From Pueribacillus theae (lineage in GTDB: Bacteria; Bacillota; Bacilli; Bacillales; UBA6769): a stretch of DNA of 39,499 nucleotides. Within the stretch, counting starts at the first letter, position 1; every line of letters starts with the position of its first letter. The stretch lies in assembly GCF_003097615.1 (NCBI RefSeq), contig NZ_QCZG01000034.1, positions 1-39,499 on the forward strand. Direction: 5' to 3'. Under the pieces are notes generated by a model. That model worked only from the letters and a program-made list of their open reading frames with translations, made no database searches and was not told the DNA's origin. This document shows positions 18,248 to 25,813 of this stretch, piece after piece. Made by a program: the position numbers and the translations under genes.

Positions 18248-19042
18248 TTATACATTTTGTTCGTTAAACCACTTAATAGTTTCTTTGAGTCCTAATTCAT
18301 TAATTTTTTGATACATCATTTTTATTCCTTCTGCTGTATGAATAATCGCATCTTGTTCAGGACCGAATAAAAGAGCATTGCGAAATCCTTGTTGTTCCAA
18401 TATCCGGTTATGCGCCTTTTTCTTTAATTTAAGGACATCTAATGGTGTCTTAGCGATCCCACGTGCTATATTCAATGTTTCCTCTTCTAAACTATCACCA
18501 TCAAAACACCTTGCAGCGAAGCCATATTCAGTCGCTTCTTTTCCACTTATACGGCTACCCGCAGTCAAATCAAGAAGCTTTGCTCGTTGAGGGCCTACGT
18601 GCCAACCCCAATAGATTCCTACAAAACCACCGCCTAATGGCAAAGAAGGAAAGCCAAATTGGGCATCTTTATCAGTAATGACAATGTCACAACAAGCTAA
18701 TAATTGAGTGCCTCCTGCAAGTGCATACCCTTGAACCTGAGCGATAACCGGCTTCGGAAATTCCCAAAGCCTAAGCCAGCGTCTTGTATAGTCTTCTAGA
18801 TTATCTCTATCCTCCGTAACTGTTACTTGTGTATGTTCCACTACGTCATAACCTACGCTAAAAGCTCTACCTTCACCTTTAATAATAAGGACACTAATTT
18901 CATTATCTGCTTCTATTTCATCTAAAGCTTTATCAAAATCATTTAAAAGTTCCACACTAAGTGCATTTAATTTCTGTGGCCTATTCAAAATTAAATAACC
19001 AATTTTACCTATTCTTTCAATCAAAATATTTTTTTCAGCCAT
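18248..19042 (-). CDS. Crotonase-superfamily protein (enoyl-CoA hydratase-like) lacking both catalytic Glu
   Basis: 264 residues with the crotonase fold. Oxyanion-hole segments are RAFSVGYD (59-66) and YALAGG (106-111). The two glutamates that make crotonase a hydratase fall in GCELA and FGQPE; here the matching segments read GTQLLA (Q113) and FGFPSL (S133), so neither is present. It may therefore be an isomerase, hydrolase, C-C lyase or other crotonase-fold enzyme rather than a hydratase. It follows the thioesterase gene by 35 bp and precedes ALDH, so it probably acts on a CoA ester in the same pathway. Confidence 0.88.
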   Translation of the reverse strand: MAEKNILIERIGKIGYLILNRPQKLNALSVELLNDFDKALDEIEADNEISVLIIKGEGRAFSVGYDVVEHTQVTVTEDRDNLEDYTRRWLRLWEFPKPVIAQVQGYALAGGTQLLACCDIVITDKDAQFGFPSLPLGGGFVGIYWGWHVGPQRAKLLDLTAGSRISGKEATEYGFAARCFDGDSLEEETLNIARGIAKTPLDVLKLKKKAHNRILEQQGFRNALLFGPEQDAIIHTAEGIKMMYQKINELGLKETIKWFNEQNV

Positions 19043-19077
19043 TTTTGTATCTCCTTAATCTTTTTTATTTATTACAA

Positions 19078-19494
19078 TTAAGTAGCTCTTTCTATTACAG
19101 CGTATGTCGCTCTTCCTGTTGCCAAAAGCTTGCCTTCTTCATTTCTTATATCACCTGTACCAACAATCAGGGTTCTTCCTTTGTTTACCAATTTTCCTTC
19201 TGCCAATATTTTTCCCTTCGTTGCTGGCCTAAAATAGTTAATATTCATCTCAGCTGTAACAGATATTTTATTAGGCTCCAAAACTGATCTCACTGCAGTT
19301 CCAATAACTGAATCTATTAAAACAGAGAGAACACCTCCATGCACAACGTGCCCAGATTGTAATAAATCGTCAGTTACTGGTAAAGATAGCAGCGCAGTTC
19401 CATCGCCTATATCCTCAATTTGTACTCCAATTAATTTTCTAAACCTATTGTTTTCCATAAGCTGCTCTTCGGTTTCTATCAATTTGTTTTTCAT
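19078..19494 (-). CDS. PaaI-type hotdog acyl-CoA thioesterase
   Basis: 138-residue single hotdog domain. The family signature GHVVHGGVLSVLIDSVIGTAV contains the HGG motif and the acidic residue (D) on the central helix expected for the hydrolytic water. It probably works as a cytosolic tetramer that releases CoA from pathway or dead-end thioesters, as PaaI does in phenylacetate catabolism. The ribosome binding site is GGGTGG. It is the first gene of the eight-gene unit (thioesterase, crotonase, ALDH, OppA, B, C, D, F) that follows the sigma-54 promoter at 19605-19620. Confidence 0.9.
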   Translation of the reverse strand: MKNKLIETEEQLMENNRFRKLIGVQIEDIGDGTALLSLPVTDDLLQSGHVVHGGVLSVLIDSVIGTAVRSVLEPNKISVTAEMNINYFRPATKGKILAEGKLVNKGRTLIVGTGDIRNEEGKLLATGRATYAVIERAT

Positions 19495-19604
19495 TAAGAT
19501 TCCACCCTTAAAATTTCTTAATATCTCATATCAACTGAGAAATTATACTGCCTCTCCCTTCCCTAAGAAACTTAAATAGATACTCGTTTTTGGCAAATAT
19601 TAAA

Positions 19605-19620
19605 TGCAAAATTTATGCCA
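19605..19620 (-). promoter_or_regulatory. Sigma-54 (-24/-12) promoter for thioesterase-ECH-ALDH-opp
   Basis: On the minus strand the sequence is TGGCATAAATTTTGCA, matching TGGCAY-N5-TTGCA with GG-N10-GC spacing. It lies 110 bp before the thioesterase start. No cre-like site was found in this leader. Confidence 0.87.
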
Positions 19621-19660
19621 AATTTAATAATTTTTGATTTTTATAAATATTCCCTTTAAA

Positions 19661-19696
19661 AGCCGACTTTACAGCCGACTTTACAGCCGACTTTTT
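19661..19696. repeat. Three tandem 12-bp units
   Basis: The unit AGCCGACTTTAC occurs at 19661-19672 and 19673-19684; a third copy at 19685-19696 ends TT instead of AC. The array lies between the -24 element and the candidate enhancer palindrome, where activator or IHF-like DNA bending normally acts. Confidence 0.8.
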
Positions 19697-19726
19697 TCAT
19701 TTAATCGCTGATTTAATTTAATTTTT

Positions 19727-19761
19727 GTCTCATAAATAAAACGATGTTTTATAAATGAGAC
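19727..19761. promoter_or_regulatory. 35-bp palindrome, candidate double enhancer site
   Basis: Two 16-bp arms, 19727-19742 (GTCTCATAAATAAAAC) and 19746-19761, are inverted about a 3-bp centre (GAT) and match at 14 of 16 positions. Each arm fits the motif GTYTCAT-N3-TRAAAC seen upstream of the other sigma-54 promoters. It lies about 110 bp upstream of the promoter at 19605-19620. Confidence 0.6.
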
Positions 19762-19798
19762 GCGTCAAAAAAATCATTAATAGTTGTCTATAAACTTA

Positions 19799-20743
19799 TT
19801 AACCTTCAAACCACCGCTTTGGATTTTGGACCATCATCACATGAATATGTTCTTCTTTTACTCCTCTGCTTAACAATTCTGGAATAACTTCATCCAAAAG
19901 GAATGTCATTGACCATTTTGGGAGCAATCTTTTCTTTTTTGACTCAGGCTTTAACCGATCCGTTGTACAGCAATAATCTTGAGAAAGAAACAAGCGATCT
20001 ACGTAACCTTTCTCTATCAAAGAAATTACAGTATCATTTCTTTGTTCAGTAGTAATCATTGTCGTAATACCGTAACGATCCAGTCCAACGTAGGCACCCC
20101 GGTCCAATATCTTGGAAATATAGTCGATATCATCTGTATCCCCACAATGCCCAATCAGAACATTCTTTGGGTTAACACCTTCATCTTCTAAAATATCCAA
20201 TTGCATTAGTCCGGTACCGCTTGCTGGATGCGAATGGGTCATGATCGGAACTCCTGTCCTATGGTGGGCCTTTGCAACAGCACGGATAACTTTTTCGACA
20301 TCAGGCGTTATACCTTGGTAATCAGTAGCGCATTTTAAGAATCCAGCTTTAATTGAAGTGTTCTGTATACCAACCTCAATATCTCGTATAAAAACTTCTG
20401 CCATAAAATTCTCATCTTCATTAATGAAACGAGTGGGAAGATAATGGAACGTAAAAATACCGGTCGCCGCTATTATTTGTACTCCTGTTTCAATTGCCAC
20501 CCTTTCCATGAAACGTATGTCTCGAGCAAGTCCCATTACTGTCGGATCACAAATTGTTTTAATGCCGCGTTCCTTAACGTTTTTTACTTGCTCGACCGCC
20601 ATCTGGAACTCATGTTCTTCGTCATACAAATGGGGAAACTGAAAGCGGGGTCCTTCCGAAGATGTCCGCAAGTGTTCATGGATTAGAGTACGCCCTAAAT
20701 CGGAACTTTCAATTTTTCCGGTTATTGAATTTACAGAAACCAT
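19799..20743 (-). CDS. Phosphotriesterase-like lactonase (PLL family amidohydrolase)
   Basis: 314-residue binuclear metal hydrolase of the phosphotriesterase family. All metal ligands are visible: HEH (H22, H24), the lysine expected to be carboxylated (K137 in IKAGFLKCA), H170 (THSH), H199 (IGHCGDTDD) and D256 (LSQDYCCT). Overall it reads like Geobacillus/Sulfolobus PLLs, which hydrolyse lactones including acyl-homoserine lactones. It is the last gene of the LLM2-TRAP unit, 37 bp after DctM. Beside a luciferase-like monooxygenase, the simplest reading is hydrolysis of the lactone product. Quorum-quenching or organophosphate activity remain possible. The start has GAGGGG upstream. Confidence 0.92.
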   Translation of the reverse strand: MVSVNSITGKIESSDLGRTLIHEHLRTSSEGPRFQFPHLYDEEHEFQMAVEQVKNVKERGIKTICDPTVMGLARDIRFMERVAIETGVQIIAATGIFTFHYLPTRFINEDENFMAEVFIRDIEVGIQNTSIKAGFLKCATDYQGITPDVEKVIRAVAKAHHRTGVPIMTHSHPASGTGLMQLDILEDEGVNPKNVLIGHCGDTDDIDYISKILDRGAYVGLDRYGITTMITTEQRNDTVISLIEKGYVDRLFLSQDYCCTTDRLKPESKKKRLLPKWSMTFLLDEVIPELLSRGVKEEHIHVMMVQNPKRWFEG

Positions 20744-20780
20744 CTTTATACCCCTCTACTTAATATATTTTTCTTAAAAT

Positions 20781-22091
20781 CTATGATTTTAACGTGTTGG
20801 GCAAATACAGTGCAATTTCAGGAAAAACGTATAGCAATGCGACTAAAACAAGAATAGGAATCATGAATATGAGGGCACCTTTAAAGATGTCTTTTAATTC
20901 CAATTCTTTAACAACTCCATTTAGCACAAAACAATTCATTCCAACCGGAGGCGAAATCAATCCCATTTCTACGACAAGCACAATAATTACACCAAACCAG
21001 ATTAAATCGAAACCCATCGCTTCAATTAATGGCAATATGATAGGAATTGTTACAACGACCATTGACAGCGTATCCATAATCGCACCTAAAATAATGTACA
21101 TTATCACGATTAAAATAAACAACATTGTCGGTGAAAGGTCTTTGGAAAACATGAAGTCAGATATTAAATGAGGTAGCCGGGTGATCGTTAATACGTAATT
21201 TAAAATAAATGCGCCAATAACGATAGCGAAAATAAACCCGGTAGTTTTAACGGTCTCAAAAATAGCTTCGTTCAGTTTTTTTATAGTTAGTTTTCTGCGA
21301 ATTAGCGCAATAATAAAAGCCCCCAAAGCCCCTGCCCCGGCAGATTCGGTTGCGGTAAAAATCCCGGCGTAAATCCCGCCTATGACGACGATAAAAAGCA
21401 ATATTATCCATATTGTTGATTTAAGAGAATTGAAGCGCTCTTTCCAGGTTATATTCTCTTCATTTGTTTTTGAAACCAAGTCTGGTTTTATAAGGCTGCT
21501 CACATAGATAGTGAGCATAAAGAGAAAAGTGAGTATAATTCCAGGTAGAATTCCCGCTATTAATAATCTCCCAATGGATTGCTCAGTCATCATTCCGTAT
21601 ATAATCATCATTGTACTAGGTGGAATAAGGATGCCCAGTGTGCCTCCAGCTGCAATGGAACCTCCCGTTAAGCTTTTCGCGTATCCAGCTTTTAACATTT
21701 CCTTTGATGCCATAACACCAATTGTGCCTGTTGTAGCCAAACTGGAACCAGATGCAGCGGCAAACATGGCTGACGATCCGATGGTTGCCATCGCCAAACC
21801 TCCCCTGAGCTTGCTTAGCCAATTCCGAAAAGCAGTGAATAATTCATTGCTTATTCCAGATGAATAAATTAGCTGTCCCATTAAGACAAATAAGGGTATG
21901 GTAGTTAACGTATAAGAATAACTGTTTTGCCATACGGTAGTGTCAAGGACTGATAACAATGTATTCCAATCCCTTAAATAAAGTATTCCAATACAAGCAG
22001 GGATTCCCATGGCAATTGCAATTGGTATCCTTAAAAACATTAAAACAAAAACAGCGATAATTACTATTAATCCCACGATAGAAATGGACAT
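20781..22091 (-). CDS. TRAP transporter large permease (DctM family)
   Basis: 436-residue polytopic membrane protein with about 12 segments, the large subunit of a sodium-driven tripartite transporter for organic acids. Family elements are FLRIPIAIAMGIPA near the start, GSSAMFAAASGSSLATTGTIG, AGGTLGILIPPSTMMIIYG, and EMGLISPPVGMN near the end. The ATG at 22091 is chosen because GGGGGG lies 8 nt upstream; a TTG five codons earlier is inferior. It is 41 bp downstream of DctQ. Confidence 0.95.
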   Translation of the reverse strand: MSISIVGLIVIIAVFVLMFLRIPIAIAMGIPACIGILYLRDWNTLLSVLDTTVWQNSYSYTLTTIPLFVLMGQLIYSSGISNELFTAFRNWLSKLRGGLAMATIGSSAMFAAASGSSLATTGTIGVMASKEMLKAGYAKSLTGGSIAAGGTLGILIPPSTMMIIYGMMTEQSIGRLLIAGILPGIILTFLFMLTIYVSSLIKPDLVSKTNEENITWKERFNSLKSTIWIILLFIVVIGGIYAGIFTATESAGAGALGAFIIALIRRKLTIKKLNEAIFETVKTTGFIFAIVIGAFILNYVLTITRLPHLISDFMFSKDLSPTMLFILIVIMYIILGAIMDTLSMVVVTIPIILPLIEAMGFDLIWFGVIIVLVVEMGLISPPVGMNCFVLNGVVKELELKDIFKGALIFMIPILVLVALLYVFPEIALYLPNTLKS

Positions 22092-22132
22092 ACATGAGCC
22101 CCCCAAGTTTAAGCTTGTTAACTAAAAATTTG

Positions 22133-22594
22133 TTACCTTTTGAAATTTAAAAATAGCTTCTTGAGAACTTCAAGCCCCCAGGCAAAAAAACCAATGATTA
22201 ATAATATCCTAAAGGGATAAAAAGGGATTCCCAATACACTAGAATTTGATCCGAAGTTCATTTTGGCAATAAAGGACCAGCAAATCATAAAGCAAAAAAC
22301 CGCAGTTAATAATTGAGCCAAAAAGATTAAAAGCGCTTGCATTTTGCGAGGAAACCTATCAAAAATCAAATCTATGGAAACATGTGAATCTGTTTTTTCA
22401 GTAAAGGCCAAAGATGTTACGATCAGTAGCACCATTATAAATTGAGCAAGTTCTATATCTCCTATAATAGGGTGTCCAATACTTCTAGTAATTGCAAACA
22501 AGGAAACAACGAACATCATGAGAAATGCAATAGCATATGCTAACCATTTATTTAGAGCAGTAATATAATCAATAGTTTTTACAATAAAGTTCAC
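22133..22594 (-). CDS. TRAP transporter small permease (DctQ family)
   Basis: 153 residues with four predicted membrane segments, the usual size and layout of DctQ. It has the family-like ITRSIGHPIIGDIELAQF and TEKTDSHVSIDLIFDRFP (the conserved region with H near a downstream D). It pairs with DctM as the membrane complex. It starts at GTG with GGAAG upstream. Confidence 0.9.
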   Translation of the reverse strand: MNFIVKTIDYITALNKWLAYAIAFLMMFVVSLFAITRSIGHPIIGDIELAQFIMVLLIVTSLAFTEKTDSHVSIDLIFDRFPRKMQALLIFLAQLLTAVFCFMICWSFIAKMNFGSNSSVLGIPFYPFRILLIIGFFAWGLEVLKKLFLNFKR

Positions 22595-22650
22595 AGTAAG
22601 GTCTTCCTTTCAGTAGATATTAAATGTTTTAAAAGGAATGTGCTGGAAAT

Positions 22651-22680
22651 TTAACCAGGGATGGAAACATCCCTAGTTAA
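22651..22680 (-). other. Strong intercistronic hairpin between DctP and DctQ genes
   Basis: AGGGATG and CATCCCT form a perfect 7-bp stem with a GAAA/TTTC tetraloop, extended outward by TTAAC/GTTAA across single mismatched bases. No U-run follows. It probably protects the abundant binding-protein mRNA or partly terminates, keeping permease levels lower. Confidence 0.6.
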
Positions 22681-22728
22681 GGATAAAATTATATTTAAAT
22701 TTAGGCTTATTTTGTATGAATATTTTAA

Positions 22729-23817
22729 CTAAAAAGGGACTTCAGAACCTTCTTCTTTTAACAATTGTTTGAAGTAATCCATCATCTCTTCGCCCGGATA
22801 ACCTTTTTCATTTGCCCTTTTCACCCAATCATCCCACACTTTTTTAGCTGGTTCCTTAAATTTAGTTAACTCCTCTTCATTCGGAATTATGACACTGCCT
22901 CCCTTATCTTTTACTCTATTCTCAAACTCTGTAATAGAATTTTCCATTGATTTTGTATAAAGTTCTGCCATCAAGTCTTGATGCTTAGGGCCTATCTTTT
23001 CTATGAAGAGCTGCTGTATATCCTCAGGCATTTTATTAAAAATATTTGCATTTATAAAAAGGCCATTATTGTTTGTTCCTAAATCGAGTTTTATCAAATG
23101 AGAAGTAACTTCGTTTAAATTAAAGCCTATTGCTCCGGTCGTATTGTAAATAACGTCATCAACCATTCCTTTTTCAACAGATTCATATAACTCTGTATTA
23201 GATACATTTACCGGGCTCGCTTCCCAATTTTGAATTAAGGAATTTATAACACTGAATGTACTACTAATTTTTCTGTGTTTTAAATCTTCAACTTTTTCAA
23301 TCGGATCAGTGCTATAAAGCTGGGCTGTGTCTGTCGATGACGCCCCTAACCAAACTACATCATCTTTAAACGTATCTTTCATATACTTGTCAAAATATTT
23401 ATTCATTACACTTACTGATATATTAGGAGTTTCAATGGCAAAAGGTAAATTTGCAATCGTTAACGGAAATAATATATCATTACTATCTGTTGCTGGATAT
23501 AATAATCCAATTTCAAAAACTCCACCGCTAATATCGTCATAACCTGATGCCGGAGAACCAAGTGCCGCATTAGGGAATTGATTGATCTTTACTCTGCCAT
23601 CTGTAACTTCATCAACGTATTCAATCCAAGGCTCAACAATTTCTTTTGTATATGGATGAGTAGGTGTTGCAAGGTTATTATAGTTTAACTCGATTACTTC
23701 CTTACTTTGGTTTGATGATGAGTCAGATGCTGACTTTTCTGAGTTGTTGCCACATGCGGCTAAAATCACGATAATGCTTGCCATCAACAAAAACTTTAAA
23801 CTAAAATAATTTTTCAT
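22729..23817 (-). CDS. TRAP transporter substrate-binding lipoprotein (DctP family)
   Basis: 362-residue extracytoplasmic solute receptor. A signal peptide ends in the lipobox VILAAC; a serine-rich linker follows. DctP elements include YNNLATPTHPYTKEIVEPW, KHRKISST and a conserved-arginine region around EKVEDLKHRKI, which in characterised members pairs with the ligand's carboxylate. The ATG at 23817 is chosen because GGGGGG precedes it; an upstream in-frame ATG has none. It lies 61 bp after LLM2. It suggests that an organic acid or a similar anionic molecule is imported. Confidence 0.93.
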   Translation of the reverse strand: MKNYFSLKFLLMASIIVILAACGNNSEKSASDSSSNQSKEVIELNYNNLATPTHPYTKEIVEPWIEYVDEVTDGRVKINQFPNAALGSPASGYDDISGGVFEIGLLYPATDSNDILFPLTIANLPFAIETPNISVSVMNKYFDKYMKDTFKDDVVWLGASSTDTAQLYSTDPIEKVEDLKHRKISSTFSVINSLIQNWEASPVNVSNTELYESVEKGMVDDVIYNTTGAIGFNLNEVTSHLIKLDLGTNNNGLFINANIFNKMPEDIQQLFIEKIGPKHQDLMAELYTKSMENSITEFENRVKDKGGSVIIPNEEELTKFKEPAKKVWDDWVKRANEKGYPGEEMMDYFKQLLKEEGSEVPF

Positions 23818-23878
23818 GAGAAACCCCCCATTATTATTTGATTCCATCAATTTTTTTAATTTTAAAGCTTGAGATTTT

Positions 23879-24940
23879 TTACTTTGAATGCGAAATACTA
23901 TAACTACCTTTAAAGTGTGGCATAACTTCTTTCGAAAACAGTTGCATTGCTTTTAATACTTGTTGTTGAGGCTGACCTCCACAGTTAAACCAGCAAATAA
24001 TATTATTCAATCCTGTTTCTTCTCTGAACTTTTTAATATCATTAATGGTTTTTTCTGACGAGCCGATGAAAGCATTTCCTGATTTTAAAAAATCATCATA
24101 ATTTAGATGTCGGTCTCTATCCACCACTCCAAATGTCGGACGATTGTCTCTTACACTCATGTACCACATTAATCCCTTTTCGTATTCTTTAGCAGCTTGC
24201 TCAGTAGTTTCTGCGACATTAAAAAATAATAGCTTACCGGAACGCGAAATGGCCTTTTCTACATATTCTTGGGAATAACCTGCTTCCAAGGCCGTTTTTC
24301 TATACAGGGAAATTTTATGCATTGTGTCCTCATTCGTAATTCCTCCAAGTACAAACGAATGGCCTTCCTTTGCAGCTTTAACTATTGAAGCGTCATTGCC
24401 TGAAACCATTACAAAGATCGGGGGGCCTTGTTTTTGAACAGGACGTGGATAAACCGGAACATCCTGAATGTTATAGAATTTGCCTGAATATGAAACCCTT
24501 TCATTTTGAAAAGCCGCTTTTATAATATCCAAAGACTCTTCATACTTGTCATGCCTTTGTTCGAAATCTATATTGTATGCTTCAAATTCGTAGGCATCAT
24601 AACCTTTTCCAACCCCAACATACAAGCGTCCATCGCTGATCACATCGACTAAATTCATGTCTTCTGCTACTTGAAGCGGATGATGCAATGGCAATCTCGT
24701 AACTGCTGAACCAAGCATGATTCGTTTGGTCTGGGCAGCTGCAGCTGCCATGTAAACTGCTGTTGAACTGACGACCCCATATTTTCTTGCGTTATGTTCT
24801 GCAATCCAAGCTGTGTCAAATCCCAATTCATCTGCTTCTCTGATTTGCTCAAGACCATCTCTTAATTCTTCTGCATCTGTTTTCCATGGAGCTACCGAAT
24901 TTAAAAAAAATAATCCGAAATTCATATTTTTTTCTGACAT
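23879..24940 (-). CDS. Luciferase-like flavin-dependent monooxygenase (LLM2)
   Basis: 353-residue paralog of LLM1 with the same landmarks: GLFFLNSVAPWKTDAEELR, WIAEHNARKYG, LPLHHPLQVAED, and RLYVGVGKGYDAYEFEAY. It needs reduced flavin from a reductase encoded elsewhere. The start MSEKNM has AGGAG about 10 nt upstream. It is the first gene of a unit LLM2-DctP-DctQ-DctM-lactonase driven from the sigma-54 promoter at 25348-25363. The differences from LLM1 are scattered, with active-site surroundings largely kept, so the two may act on related substrates or ring isomers. Confidence 0.9.
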   Translation of the reverse strand: MSEKNMNFGLFFLNSVAPWKTDAEELRDGLEQIREADELGFDTAWIAEHNARKYGVVSSTAVYMAAAAAQTKRIMLGSAVTRLPLHHPLQVAEDMNLVDVISDGRLYVGVGKGYDAYEFEAYNIDFEQRHDKYEESLDIIKAAFQNERVSYSGKFYNIQDVPVYPRPVQKQGPPIFVMVSGNDASIVKAAKEGHSFVLGGITNEDTMHKISLYRKTALEAGYSQEYVEKAISRSGKLLFFNVAETTEQAAKEYEKGLMWYMSVRDNRPTFGVVDRDRHLNYDDFLKSGNAFIGSSEKTINDIKKFREETGLNNIICWFNCGGQPQQQVLKAMQLFSKEVMPHFKGSYSISHSK

Positions 24941-25093
24941 TTCAAATCAACTCCTAAATCGCTTAGTTATTTTTATACAGACTATTAAATAAAAGACTGT
25001 TACAAATTCAATCTTCTATCAAAATAAGTACAAGAACATATCATTGACGTTTTTGATACTTACTTTTTACTTATCATTTTCACATTTTATTTC

Positions 25094-25109
25094 TAAAAAG
25101 CGCTTTCAA
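25094..25109 (-). promoter_or_regulatory. cre-like site (CcpA) in the LLM2 leader
   Basis: On the minus strand, TTGAAAGCGCTTTTTA misses the cre consensus WTGNAANCGNWNNCW at only one constrained position. It lies 240 bp downstream of the -12 element, in a roadblock position, in the unusually long (about 400 bp) leader before LLM2. Confidence 0.5.
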
Positions 25110-25347
25110 AGAATTAAGTTACTACTGAGTTTTACTTTGATTCTTTGAAATCCTTAGATAAAAGTTTTTCACGTTTAATATTCTACAGTTCATATCTTTG
25201 GCCCCCTTTATTTAATATCTCTTGAGAAACATACGATTACCCAATTAACAAAGATTAACAATGACTTATCTATTTCTCTTATTGTAGATTTTAATATCCT
25301 CCCCCTTCTTTTGAAAAATGAGTTTTAAAGTTTTGTTTATTCTCAAA

Positions 25348-25363
25348 TGCAAAAACCATGCCA
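25348..25363 (-). promoter_or_regulatory. Sigma-54 (-24/-12) promoter for LLM2-TRAP-lactonase
   Basis: On the minus strand the sequence is TGGCATGGTTTTTGCA, with correct GG-N10-GC spacing. The leader to LLM2 is about 400 bp and holds a cre-like site but no gene. Together with 25425-25563 this accounts for the known content of the 918-bp gap 24941-25858. Confidence 0.87.
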
Positions 25364-25424
25364 AGAATTAATTATTTATAAATAAAAAAGCGGCTGAAAG
25401 ATTTTTAATAATTTATTTTTGTGA

Positions 25425-25563
25425 AACTCTTTTGTGAAACTCTATTTAATAAATAAAAAATTATAATATTCTTGAAAAGCATTTCTTTATTTCTTATAAA
25501 TAATTTCATAAATTAGAGTAAATTTTTGTTTCATTTTTGATTTACTCGTTTCACAAATGAGTC
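25425..25563. promoter_or_regulatory. Cluster of four candidate enhancer sites
   Basis: Sites resembling GTYTCAT-N3-TRAAAC in either orientation lie at 25425-25440 (AACTCTTTTGTGAAAC), 25503-25518 (ATTTCATAAATTAGAG, weakest), 25528-25543 (GTTTCATTTTTGATTT) and 25548-25563 (GTTTCACAAATGAGTC). They are 60-200 bp upstream of the -24 element, the usual range for an enhancer-binding protein. Which sites are bound is unknown. Confidence 0.55.
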
Positions 25564-25744
25564 GAAAAAGTGACTAAGCTCCTTTTGATCCAAAAGTTTA
25601 GCAATTAGCAATTCCGACTATTGTGTTTACAGAAATAATTTAGATGCGAATCCTTTCTATAGATTCAAACAAGGAATTATGGCTTCGTTTTTTTTGGTTT
25701 GTCTAACGGGAACGAGAAAAAATCCGTGGAGATAAGGCATTGTA

Positions 25745-25764
25745 GAAATGGGCTTTCCCATTTC
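25745..25764. other. Perfect 8-bp hairpin past the sspE terminator
   Basis: GAAATGGG (25745-25752) and CCCATTTC (25757-25764) pair around CTTT. No T-run follows on the minus strand, so it may be a secondary stop or a boundary between core genome and island. Confidence 0.45.
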
Positions 25765-25771
25765 AAAATAT

Positions 25772-25813
25772 AAAGCGAGAGAAGAAAAACGTGAAGCTTT
25801 CCTCTCTCGCTTT
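25772..25813 (-). terminator. Terminator of sspE
   Basis: AAAGCGAGAG (25772-25781) pairs with CTCTCGCTTT (25804-25813), followed on the minus strand by ATATTTTG. It is 46 bp past the sspE stop. Confidence 0.75.
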
